This document shows positions 45,161 to 53,522 of a DNA stretch of 64,000 nt, piece after piece; positions within the stretch are counted from its first letter, which is position 1, and the number at the start of each line of letters is the position of its first letter. The position numbers were made by a program, and so were the translations under genes. The stretch lies in NCBI RefSeq assembly GCF_019655435.1, contig NZ_BPFH01000003.1:372001-436000 (forward strand), in the 5' to 3' direction. The notes beneath the pieces were generated by a model. It did no database searches, had not been told where the DNA came from, and saw only the letters and a program-made list of their open reading frames with translations. Origin of the DNA: Jannaschia pagri. GTDB lineage: Bacteria > Pseudomonadota > Alphaproteobacteria > Rhodobacterales > Rhodobacteraceae.

Positions 45161-46600
45161 TCAGAACTGAAAATACAGGAAGGGGGAAAAGCTCTGCTCT
45201 GCCAGCTTCATCACGCTGACCGCGCCGAGGACGATCACGCCGACAGAGACGGCAGCTTGCGCCACGGGGACAGCGGCTGTGCCGTCGGCGCTTGGATGGT
45301 CTGGTGTCCGGTCAAAGCGCAGCACGCCAAAGCGCGGCTCGGCCCAGCACACGAGGGCCGCGACCGCCGTCAGCACCAGGCTTTCGCGCGTGACCTCCAG
45401 CCACAAAATCGGATCGCCCCAGAGGCCGTTGGCCCCCAGCATCGCAGCGTAAATCTCGAACCCCTGCGTCATGTCTTCGGCCCGGAACATCACCCAGCCG
45501 ATCAGGACGGCCAGCAGTGTCACCGGCAAGGCCCAGGGCAGGCCGGAGGCGCGCCTGTCGTGCCCGGTGGCGCGTTCCACCGCCAATAGGCCGCCATGCC
45601 ACAGCCCCCAGAGCACAAAGGTCCAGTTGGCCCCGTGCCACAAACCGCCCAGCACCATCACCGTCATCAGGTTGCCGTAGGTTCGCAGCCGCCCACGCCG
45701 ATTGCCGCCTAACGAGATGTAGAGGTAGTCGCGCAGCCACTTCGACAGGCTGATGTGCCACCGGCGCCAGAACTCGGTGATGGAGCGGCTCACATAGGGG
45801 AAACGGAAGTTCTCGACGAAGGTGAACCCCATCATCTTCCCCAGCCCGATGGCCATGTCCGAATAGCCCGAGAAATCGAAGTAGAGTTGCAGCATGTAGG
45901 CAATCGCCCCGGCCCAGGCGAGCGCCAGGCCCACCTCACCCGAATTGCCGAATGCCAGATCCGCCAGGGGCGCCACGGCATCAGCCAGGATGACCTTTTT
46001 GGCCAGCCCGATCAGGAACCGCGCCATGCCATCCGCAAACATCTCGGCGGAGTGGGTACGGGAGCGGAACTGATCCTCCAGATCCTTGTAGCGCAGGATC
46101 GGACCCGCGATGAGCTGGGGGAAGAGCGCGATGAAGGCCGCGAAATCCACGAGGCGCGCGTTGGCCCGGGCATCGCCGCGCCAGACGTCGATCAAATAGC
46201 TAAGCGCCTGGAAGACGTAGAAAGAGATCCCGATGGGCAGGATCAAACGCCAATGGATCCCCAGGCCCTCCGCATCGGTTCCCAGCAGCGCGGCAAAGCT
46301 ATCGAGGAAGAAATTTAAGTACTTGAAGATGCCCAGAACACCCAGGCATCCGATCACCCCGACCCAGAGCCAGACCTTACCTGCGCGCCTGTGGCGGTGC
46401 CTGTCGATCTGTTGCCCGACCCCATAGGCGAACCCCGTGGTCAGGATAAGCAGGCCCAGGAAATCGACGCGCCACCAGGCGTAGAAGGCGTATGACCCCG
46501 CCAGGATCACGTAGGACTTCGCCCGATCTGGCGTCAGATAGTAGAGCGCCAAGAACAGCGGCAGAAAGAGAAACAGAAAGACCTCGGACGAAAACACCAT
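45161..46600 (-). CDS. algI: Membrane-bound O-acyltransferase AlgI
   Basis: A 479-residue MBOAT protein with about ten membrane segments. It opens with MVFSSEVFLFLFLPL, as AlgI/DltB-like proteins usually do, and contains SITEFWRRWHISLSKWLRDY and the catalytic His region GGLWHGANWTFVLWG. It moves acetyl groups from a cytosolic donor across the inner membrane for AlgJ/AlgX. The ATG follows GGAGGG. It is encoded two bases downstream of algG, within the tight operon. MBOAT proteins also serve other polysaccharides, but the algJ, algX and algF neighbours support AlgI. Confidence 0.94.
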   Translation of the reverse strand: MVFSSEVFLFLFLPLFLALYYLTPDRAKSYVILAGSYAFYAWWRVDFLGLLILTTGFAYGVGQQIDRHRHRRAGKVWLWVGVIGCLGVLGIFKYLNFFLDSFAALLGTDAEGLGIHWRLILPIGISFYVFQALSYLIDVWRGDARANARLVDFAAFIALFPQLIAGPILRYKDLEDQFRSRTHSAEMFADGMARFLIGLAKKVILADAVAPLADLAFGNSGEVGLALAWAGAIAYMLQLYFDFSGYSDMAIGLGKMMGFTFVENFRFPYVSRSITEFWRRWHISLSKWLRDYLYISLGGNRRGRLRTYGNLMTVMVLGGLWHGANWTFVLWGLWHGGLLAVERATGHDRRASGLPWALPVTLLAVLIGWVMFRAEDMTQGFEIYAAMLGANGLWGDPILWLEVTRESLVLTAVAALVCWAEPRFGVLRFDRTPDHPSADGTAAVPVAQAAVSVGVIVLGAVSVMKLAEQSFSPFLYFQF

Positions 46601-46602
46601 GG

Positions 46603-48081
46603 TTATTGGCCCTCCACCGGTGCGCAGGCCCGGGTGAGCGGCGCGGCTTGCGCGCGCCCCCCGGCGGCCAAGGTGATCGGTGCCGCGCCCCTCAGGTCCC
46701 GGAGCAGGCGGGGCGTCTGAGCCTCCACATCGCCATCGAGGAACCGGGGGAACTGGTCCGAGAAGTCATTTCCGATCAGCAACAGGTGGCCGGGGGCTGC
46801 CGTCTCTAGGCCGCTGCGATTGCCTTGGAAGCGATTGCCTTCGATCCGTGTCTCTGCGGTGCCCGGCAGGTCCGCGACCATGAGGCCCGCATGGCCAGAC
46901 GCGACAAAGTCGCTGTCGATCACCGCCGCCCCTCGGCTGCCGCGCAAAACGGCCCCGCCATGGCGCGCGGCGACGACCCGCAGACCTCGGAGCGTGAGGC
47001 AGTCAGAGGCGTCGGACAGCACCCCGTGGTGATGCGCCCGCCACACCAGCGTGTCGTGCAGGGTCGTCCCATGGCTTCCGCTTTCAATCGTGATGCCACT
47101 CTGGTGCGGCAGGTAGATATCCGAGCCGGTGATCAGGGTTCCCTGGGCCGCGCCCGTGATCTGAAGGGTGCCGCGACCGCTGCCACCGAGAAAGACGCTG
47201 TTTTCGATCCGGGCGTCCTGGGTCCCTTGCAGGATCACGCTCGGCCCCCGCATCTGGGTAAAGATCGTACCGGACACCAGGGGCGCTCCGGCGCCCACAA
47301 AGGTCAGCGACCGCACGTTGCGGACCAGCGTGTCCCGCAGGATGGATGGGGTTGCGGGGCGATACAGGCCCTTTGCGACGACCGAAACACCCGCAAAACT
47401 GGGACCATGGCCGAAGCCGAGGCCTTCGAAATAGGCGTTTTCGGCTGCCAAGATCCCTTGACCCGTCGTGACCACAAATGGCGCGAAGTCCGGGGCGGAT
47501 ACGGGCGCAGGCCCCTGGGATCGGATGCTGCCACCGGTGACAGTTAGCGTCCCGAAGTTCGCCACGAAGGCCCCCGCACTGCGATCCAAGTCCAGCTTTT
47601 GGGTGGGACCGATAAGCAGCGCTGCGTCCTGTTCGATGATCAGCGGCAGGCGCAGGCCATGGGGGCCCGTCGCGTCTGGTAGCGTTTGATCTGCGGCGGT
47701 CAGGACATCGCTCAACCTCATCGCCCCGCCCGAGAGCGACAGGGCACGGGTGCCTCCGCTCGCTTGCGCGGCCAGAATGGTGGCCTGGCTCCGCGCCTCA
47801 GACGCACGGGCCATGGCCAGCAAGGGGATGCGAATGTCCGTCGGGGTCAGGCGTGCCTGTGGATCCGTTGGGGGCAGGGCTGGCGTGGCTGGCCTTTGGG
47901 CTGGTCCGGTCCGGGCCGCGGTCGCCGTGGCTAGGGCATGGTAGCGCGCTTCGAGTCCCGCCTCGGTCAGGTCATCCGGTTGGGTCGCCGCAGCGGTTTG
48001 TGCCACGGCCATCACGGCGAGACCCGCGAGGACTGCGCCCAATGGACCAAACGCCAAACGTCTGAGAAGACCCGAAAACAC
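46603..48081 (-). CDS. AlgG-like parallel beta-helix protein, epimerase motif altered
   Basis: A 492-residue protein with a signal peptide (AVMAVAQTAAA), an N-terminal part like that of AlgG (GAFVANFGTLTVTGGSI, FAPFVVTTGQG) and a right-handed beta-helix of repeated strands ending in PRFLDGDVEAQTPRLL. AlgG is the periplasmic mannuronan C5-epimerase and also protects the polymer during export. At the place of its catalytic DPHD motif this protein has LPHQ (324-327): the His is kept, both Asp residues are not. It may therefore be inactive or act on another polymer. It starts with GTG at 48081, seven bases after a GGAG, and four bases after alg44. Confidence 0.82.
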   Translation of the reverse strand: MFSGLLRRLAFGPLGAVLAGLAVMAVAQTAAATQPDDLTEAGLEARYHALATATAARTGPAQRPATPALPPTDPQARLTPTDIRIPLLAMARASEARSQATILAAQASGGTRALSLSGGAMRLSDVLTAADQTLPDATGPHGLRLPLIIEQDAALLIGPTQKLDLDRSAGAFVANFGTLTVTGGSIRSQGPAPVSAPDFAPFVVTTGQGILAAENAYFEGLGFGHGPSFAGVSVVAKGLYRPATPSILRDTLVRNVRSLTFVGAGAPLVSGTIFTQMRGPSVILQGTQDARIENSVFLGGSGRGTLQITGAAQGTLITGSDIYLPHQSGITIESGSHGTTLHDTLVWRAHHHGVLSDASDCLTLRGLRVVAARHGGAVLRGSRGAAVIDSDFVASGHAGLMVADLPGTAETRIEGNRFQGNRSGLETAAPGHLLLIGNDFSDQFPRFLDGDVEAQTPRLLRDLRGAAPITLAAGGRAQAAPLTRACAPVEGQ

Positions 48082-48085
48082 TGTG

Positions 48086-49153
48086 TCACTCCGTCATGGC
48101 GGCGCGCCAGGTGGGCGGCAGAACGTGACGACGGAACCGCAGGCGCGCCAAGTCACCGGGTACGGCGGTTCCGGTCTCCAGCAAGGTCATCGACACGGGG
48201 ACGGAGCGTTCGGAGTCGAGACGCCCCGACAGGATGCGCGGGCGGACAGGGACGACCGTGCCATCGGCAAGGACAAGTTCCGCAGCATCGCCATCCACCA
48301 GGCGGGCGGCACCTTCGGCGCTGATCTCGGTGGTGGCGACCAAGCCGTCTTGACCGTTGGCCAATTGCACGAGGGGCATACCCGGCAAGATGGTCGCGCC
48401 TTCGACAAAATCCCGCAGGGGGGTCACCGTGCAATCGCAGGGCATTTTAACGCTGATGTAATCGCCCGAGTTTGCGACGATGGCATAGACCACGTCGCCT
48501 GGACCTGCTTTGGGATCGACGTAAGACAATTGCCCCGCAGCCGTTGCCAAAAGCGTCTGTCCAGGCGCCGTGACCGTCACGGGGCGTGCTTCATAGGCGT
48601 ACATCGCCCGGTTATGGGCCAGGTTCAGGGCGATCAGGGCAAGGCAAATGGACAGACCGACCACCGCAGACCGGCGGATGATATTCTGGACCTTGAACAT
48701 CACGCCAGGTGTGTCGGTCTTGGCGGGGCCTTTGGCGGTCAGGGGACCGGTGTAGCCCATCACGCCGCCAACGGTCGCCATATCGCCCGCGATATAGCTG
48801 TTGATCAGGTAGCGCAGCGGCGCCAGGTGCGAGGCGGTCGGATCCACATATCGCAGGGTGAAGGTCTCCGCCTCCGGAGCGCCTGTCCGTTCGATCATGG
48901 CATCCATGAACAGGATGATCGAGAAACCGTCGAAGTTCACGCGGGCGGCGACGGGCACCACAGTGCCCTCCATCGCGGGCGGCAGGGTGCCGCGCGCCAG
49001 GGCCTCAGTGATCGACAGGCTAATCCCGTCGAGCTTGCGCCCCCCGACCAATGCCGTGAATGGCAGATCGATCTGGGGATGTTCCCCTTTGTGGGCAAAT
49101 CCAGCGGGCAAGGCCGTGGCGGCCAGCGTTTCAGTCGGAGAAATATGTTTCAT
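48086..49153 (-). CDS. Alg44-like polymerisation/copolymerase protein
   Basis: A 355-residue protein with the Alg44 layout: an N-terminal cytosolic domain in the PilZ position (about 20-110), one membrane segment (about 168-188, VVGLSICLALIALNLA) and a periplasmic HlyD-like part with a lipoyl/barrel region (YISVKMPCDCTVTPLRDF). In Pseudomonas, Alg44 binds cyclic di-GMP through PilZ to switch on Alg8. Here the PilZ RxxxR motif is missing and the D/NxSxxG motif is only hinted at (LDGISLS), so binding is doubtful. It is encoded 50 bases after alg8. No strong ribosome site precedes the ATG. Confidence 0.82.
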   Translation of the reverse strand: MKHISPTETLAATALPAGFAHKGEHPQIDLPFTALVGGRKLDGISLSITEALARGTLPPAMEGTVVPVAARVNFDGFSIILFMDAMIERTGAPEAETFTLRYVDPTASHLAPLRYLINSYIAGDMATVGGVMGYTGPLTAKGPAKTDTPGVMFKVQNIIRRSAVVGLSICLALIALNLAHNRAMYAYEARPVTVTAPGQTLLATAAGQLSYVDPKAGPGDVVYAIVANSGDYISVKMPCDCTVTPLRDFVEGATILPGMPLVQLANGQDGLVATTEISAEGAARLVDGDAAELVLADGTVVPVRPRILSGRLDSERSVPVSMTLLETGTAVPGDLARLRFRRHVLPPTWRAAMTE

Positions 49154-49203
49154 GGATACTCAGGCTAACGCCTTACCCCGCTCGTAAACCGTAACGGGCG
49201 CCA

Positions 49204-50688
49204 TCACAGACGCCCCACATAAACCAAAAGACCAATGGCCAGCAGCCCGTAAGCCAGACCATTCATGTAAACAGAACTGGCCATGACCAGCCGTTGCCCA
49301 ACCGTGACCTGAGCGCGGGCACCGCCCCCCGATTGTCGCGTCCATTTCTGGCGGTCCAATCGGAACAGGACGAAGCTTTTGACGAGCGCGCCGTACAGTT
49401 GGCTAAAGTAGAGAAGGAAGGGATAGGTGATCGGAAATCCGACGCGGCCTCGGAAGGCCGTGATCAGAGTGACGAAGACATAGCGCGTCGCCATGATCCA
49501 AGACAGGTAGATGGCCAGCAGCGCGAAATCGACCAACAGGGCCGCCAGCAGCGCCAGGCAGGGCCCGGAAATCGTGGTCCAGATCGACACCCGTTGATCC
49601 AGGATCGACCACCAGGTGAACAGCCCCATCTTGCGCGGGGACAGCATCAGCGCCCGGCCATTGGTCCGCAGCATGTTCCCGAACCAGCGGACCATCAACG
49701 CATTGGCGGACTCGAAGAAGGTGGGTTTCGGCTGTGTCTCAGCCGAGATCGACTGCACGTCGGGCAGATAGACCATCTGGTAGCCGTTGCGCAGCAGCCA
49801 GAACCACGTGGATTTGTCGTCGCCCGTCAGGAAGTTTACCCGCCCTAGGCGCAAGTGATCGATGTAATCGGCCCGGACCATCTCGATGAAGCTGGGGTCC
49901 GTCGCCAAGGCCGCCCGAAAGGCCGACATGCGGCCTGTCAGGGTCAGGACACGCTTGGACAGCCCCATGGAGCACATCATGACCTGCCGCTGATCGAAGC
50001 GCAGTTCGAACCAGTCTTTGAACAGACCGTCGTCCGGGATCGACACGGCTTCGTCCGTGGTCAACGCGCCCACCTTTGGGTCGCTGAAGACGGGGGCGAT
50101 GCGCGCGATGATGTTGTCGGGCACGCAGGTGTCCCCATCGGCCACCAGTAGGACGTCATGTGGCGTGGGGTGGTGGCGCGCGATGATTTGGAGCGACCGA
50201 GCCAAGGCATCCCGTTTTCCGGTCCCGGGGATTCTGTCGATGATCAGTTTCACCGTGCCAGTTTTTGAGGCCGCCGAGGTCGTGAAGATCTGACGGATCA
50301 ACCGCTCATCGGCGCCGTCCACCACCGACACGACAATCGTCGCCCCATCCCGTGCGTTGGCAGCCGCCGCAAAGACAGACCGATAGACCGCCAGCGTCGT
50401 GGCAGTGTCGATCATGTAAGAGGTGACGAGCATATAGGCGTGGGACGGCGCGCCCTGGGCCGCGAAACGGGCCTGGGCCGCGATCCTGCGTTTGGGCTGC
50501 GAGATCAGGCGAAACCAGAGCGCGCGGGAGAAGTTCACAGCCGCCCAGCTATAGCGCCAGATGCCCAAGGCCCCGAGGGCGATGAGGGCTTCGGGTGAGG
50601 CCCCCAGAAGCTCCGGCGAAATGGCGGAGCCGAGTATCACGACCACCGACAGATAAGCCACATGGCTGGCAAAGCGCATGGACAGCAT
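49204..50688 (-). CDS. alg8: Alg8-type polysaccharide synthase (family 2 glycosyltransferase)
   Basis: A 494-residue inner-membrane synthase, the same length as Pseudomonas Alg8. It has membrane segments at both ends and a cytosolic GT2 domain with VVDGADE, VADGDTCVPD, the GDDKSTWFWLLRNG catalytic stretch and the acceptor-side MVRWFGNMLRTNGRAL motif. Alg8 polymerises mannuronate from GDP-mannuronate, and the related substrate here is inferred. The ATG at 50688 follows GGAGG by eight bases, and the GTG at 50703 has no such site. It is the first gene of the operon. The precursor enzymes AlgA, AlgC and AlgD are not in the window. Confidence 0.9.
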   Translation of the reverse strand: MLSMRFASHVAYLSVVVILGSAISPELLGASPEALIALGALGIWRYSWAAVNFSRALWFRLISQPKRRIAAQARFAAQGAPSHAYMLVTSYMIDTATTLAVYRSVFAAAANARDGATIVVSVVDGADERLIRQIFTTSAASKTGTVKLIIDRIPGTGKRDALARSLQIIARHHPTPHDVLLVADGDTCVPDNIIARIAPVFSDPKVGALTTDEAVSIPDDGLFKDWFELRFDQRQVMMCSMGLSKRVLTLTGRMSAFRAALATDPSFIEMVRADYIDHLRLGRVNFLTGDDKSTWFWLLRNGYQMVYLPDVQSISAETQPKPTFFESANALMVRWFGNMLRTNGRALMLSPRKMGLFTWWSILDQRVSIWTTISGPCLALLAALLVDFALLAIYLSWIMATRYVFVTLITAFRGRVGFPITYPFLLYFSQLYGALVKSFVLFRLDRQKWTRQSGGGARAQVTVGQRLVMASSVYMNGLAYGLLAIGLLVYVGRL

Positions 50689-50877
50689 CCCTACGACCTC
50701 CACGCGGAGGCCAGCCCGGTGGAGCCGACAAGGGATGGGAATGTGGTGCAGATGCTTACCACGGCGGTGTCTCGCTTTGCCTCTGGTGCGTGTTCTGCGA
50801 CCGAAACGGTCCGCACGCGATTTGGGCGAGAGGTGTCAGAACAATAAGGAATAAATTAGGCGGATTCCCGCTTTTCG

Positions 50878-50892
50878 TTTCCCTTTGGGAAA
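50878..50892. promoter_or_regulatory. Palindrome upstream of the alginate-like operon
   Basis: TTTCCCTTTGGGAAA has perfect 6-base arms around TTT and lies 190 bases upstream of the alg8 start. It is a candidate operator; the binding protein is unknown. Confidence 0.4.
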
Positions 50893-50981
50893 TCGTGCAT
50901 GGGTGCAACACGGTACTGTTGCGCGCCGCCGCGCCGATCAGGTGTCGGTTCGGAGGGTGAGGGTGCCGTTACGTCAACGAC

Positions 50982-51584
50982 TTAGCGTTTGAACTCCAGG
51001 TAGAGAATGGTGCGGCGGTGGTGCGATGCGTTGACCGCGAAATGATCCAGCGCCCCGTCAAAGATTATCGGCTCCCCTAAGCGATGCTGCCGAAAGGTGC
51101 CCTCTACATTCAGATAGGCATAATTCGCGTCCGGTGCCGCCTCCAAGGTAATGTGCATCTGCAACAGGCCGGCTGGCCGCAATTCTGGGTGACGGTGAAC
51201 CGGTAAGAAGGTGTGCGGTTCCATCCGCAGAAAGGCGCCTACGTGGATGCCGCCTATGCCGTCGAGCAACGACAGCGTTCGGGGCGCCACCGGTTGCGCC
51301 ATGGGAATGGGCGCATCGTCCATCATCAAGCCGAATTGCGTCCACCGTTCAGGGACCGAGCCGGGTCCCCAGCCCAACATCCAGCCGTAATCCCCACCGG
51401 ATTGCAGATAGGCCATGACGTCCCGGGCCACTTCGGTGTGGTCTTTGCCGTCCCGCTGGATTGGCATCCGCGTGTCGGCCAGTGCGGCGGCCTCGGCTGC
51501 GATCTCGCGCCAATGGTCATGGAGGGGCCGCAGCCGCGGCACATCGGACAGGTCGTAGAAGGCTTGTTCGGTCAGACACGTCAT
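50982..51584 (-). CDS. Aspartyl/asparaginyl beta-hydroxylase-family protein
   Basis: A 200-residue protein of the Asp/Asn beta-hydroxylase family, 2-oxoglutarate and Fe(II) dependent double-stranded beta-helix enzymes. The family elements are LRMEPHTFLPVHRHPE with the first metal His, LQMHITLE, and the C-terminal DGALDHFAVNASHHRRTILYLEF, which supplies the second His and the 2-oxoglutarate-binding Arg. Known members hydroxylate Asp, Asn or related residues in proteins, peptides or lipids. It starts at the ATG at 51584, six bases after GAGGA. It lies just beyond the alg operon promoter and is divergent from the secretion ABC gene, so it could modify the secreted product of that cluster. That link is inferred. 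Confidence 0.83.
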   Translation of the reverse strand: MTCLTEQAFYDLSDVPRLRPLHDHWREIAAEAAALADTRMPIQRDGKDHTEVARDVMAYLQSGGDYGWMLGWGPGSVPERWTQFGLMMDDAPIPMAQPVAPRTLSLLDGIGGIHVGAFLRMEPHTFLPVHRHPELRPAGLLQMHITLEAAPDANYAYLNVEGTFRQHRLGEPIIFDGALDHFAVNASHHRRTILYLEFKR

Positions 51585-51839
51585 GTCCAGTCCTCGGGCG
51601 GCCACAGGTTGCCAGGTCAGCCTGCATCAGGACGCTTTGGCGTACAGGTTTGGCCTGAACCTGGCGTTCAGATCGGCGGATTTCCGGCCAGGATCTCGCC
51701 TGCCGTTGGCCCTTTCCCGCCCAAGTCTCCGGCTTTGCGCGTCGCGTCTGCGTTGGGCGCAGCCTTGGTCTTATCTGATCGGGTCGAGACGATTTGTAAG
51801 GGGTTCCCATGGGCGCGCGACGCCAAAACCGGTTTGCCC

Positions 51840-53522
51840 ATGCGCGCCACTGACTCCGCCGCCGGGCGCACCGGGGACGTGGGTGGCGAAATCCCGTTCT
51901 CCTGGTTTGGCAAAACCCTGTGGAAGTTTACGCCGCTCTACGCCGAGTTGGTGTTCCTGGCGATTTGCCTGCGGCTTCTTGGGTTGGTTGAGCCCTTCAT
52001 CTTCCAGGTGATTATCGACCGGATTCTCCCGTTCCAGCGCGAAGCCTCTCTGGTGGTGGTCATCGCGGTCTTTGCAGCGGTTGGTCTGTTCCAAATCCTG
52101 TTCGAGGTTCTCTCGGCCCTGTTGGGCACCTTGACCGCCAATCGCGTCACGCGGGAACTGGGCGCCCGGATTTTCGATCACTTGTTCAAGCTGCCCTTTG
52201 GGTTCTTCCGCCGATGGTCTGTGGGCGAAACCATGGCCCGGGTGGGTGAGACGGATACGATCCGGGCCTTTCTGGTGGGGACGACAACAGGCGTCTTTCT
52301 CGATCTGATTTTTGTGGTCCTCTACATCGCCGTGCTGCTGACCCTCTCGCCGCAATTGACGCTCATTGTCTTGGCGGCCCTGCCGGTTCAGATCCTCATC
52401 TATCTGTCCTTTGGCCCGTTCCTGCGGCGGCGGTTGCGGCGGCAGTTCGATGCCTCTGCCGCCCATCAGACGCAGATGGTCGAAAACATCTCGGGCATCG
52501 CGGCGGTCAAGGCCTTGTCGGCGGAACGTCAGATGTTGGACCGGCTGGACCGCACCCTGGGCGAGACGCTGGATGCGGGGTATCGCATCGCGCTGCTCAA
52601 CATCTGGAGCGATAAGCTCCTGTTTCTGGTGGACCGCACGATCACCATCGCGATCATCTATTTCGGGGCGCAGATGGTGTTTGCCGGTCAGATGACCTTG
52701 GGCGAACTGATCGCCTTTCACCTGCTGGTCGGGCGGGTGACGGGCCCGATCGAGAACTTCTCTGGCCTGTGGGAGGCGTGGCAGAATATCCGGGTGTCCC
52801 GCCAACGGATGGGCGATGTCGTCAATCAGCCGATGGAGCCGTTTGATGCCCTGCCGTCCCTGCCACAGGGGGGCGACGGCGTGCTGCGGTTTGATGGTGT
52901 ATCTTTTGCCCATGACGCAAACAGGCCGATCCTGACGGATCTGTCGATGGAACTCGCGCCAGGGACGCTGACCCTGGTGGTGGGGCCATCGGGCGTGGGC
53001 AAGTCGACGTTCGGACGGCTGGCTGCGGGGATCGAGGCGCCGGATGCTGGGCGCATCACCCTGGGGGGCGCCGATATCTCGCGGCACGATCCCCACGATG
53101 TGCGGACCCGTATCGCCTATGTCCCGCAAGATCCGTACCTGTTTACCGGCACGCTGCGGGAAAACCTGCTCATCGGGCGGGAGGAGGCGACCGAAGCCGA
53201 CATCCGGCGCGCCCTGCGCATCACGGCCAGCTTGGACATGGTGGACCGTCTGCCCCAGGGGCTCGATACCCACATCGGGGAACGCGGCGGCGCCCTATCC
53301 GGTGGGCAACGGCAGCGGCTGGCCGTGGCGCGGTCGTTGCTGGGCGCCCCTTCGGTCTTGATCCTGGATGAGCCCACCAGCGCCCTGGACGCGACGGCCC
53401 AGCGGCGCATGGCCGAGGAGTTGATGGCCCTGCGTCAGACCGCGGTCGTCGTCGTCATCACCCATGCGCCGGATTTGTTCCCCGACGCCGATACGGTCCT
53501 GGACTTTGGGGCCTTGCCATGA
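51840..53522 (+). CDS. Type I secretion ABC exporter (HlyB-like, no peptidase-like domain)
   Basis: A 560-residue exporter with six membrane helices (about 30-300) and a C-terminal ATPase. The Walker A is GPSGVGKST, the signature ALSGGQRQRLAVARSL, and the Walker B SVLILDEPTSALD. The core (FSWFGKTLWKFTPLYAEL, LVEPFIFQVIIDRIL) is that of RTX and bacteriocin exporters, but the N-terminal C39-like domain is absent. The start is uncertain: the ATG at 51840 has no ribosome site, and the frame is open to 51213, where it becomes antisense to the hydroxylase gene. A non-ATG start between 51600 and 51840 is possible. Its stop overlaps the HlyD start by four bases. Likely cargo is the RTX protein at 61214 or the Gly-rich protein at 57753. 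Confidence 0.9.
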   Translation: MRATDSAAGRTGDVGGEIPFSWFGKTLWKFTPLYAELVFLAICLRLLGLVEPFIFQVIIDRILPFQREASLVVVIAVFAAVGLFQILFEVLSALLGTLTANRVTRELGARIFDHLFKLPFGFFRRWSVGETMARVGETDTIRAFLVGTTTGVFLDLIFVVLYIAVLLTLSPQLTLIVLAALPVQILIYLSFGPFLRRRLRRQFDASAAHQTQMVENISGIAAVKALSAERQMLDRLDRTLGETLDAGYRIALLNIWSDKLLFLVDRTITIAIIYFGAQMVFAGQMTLGELIAFHLLVGRVTGPIENFSGLWEAWQNIRVSRQRMGDVVNQPMEPFDALPSLPQGGDGVLRFDGVSFAHDANRPILTDLSMELAPGTLTLVVGPSGVGKSTFGRLAAGIEAPDAGRITLGGADISRHDPHDVRTRIAYVPQDPYLFTGTLRENLLIGREEATEADIRRALRITASLDMVDRLPQGLDTHIGERGGALSGGQRQRLAVARSLLGAPSVLILDEPTSALDATAQRRMAEELMALRQTAVVVVITHAPDLFPDADTVLDFGALP

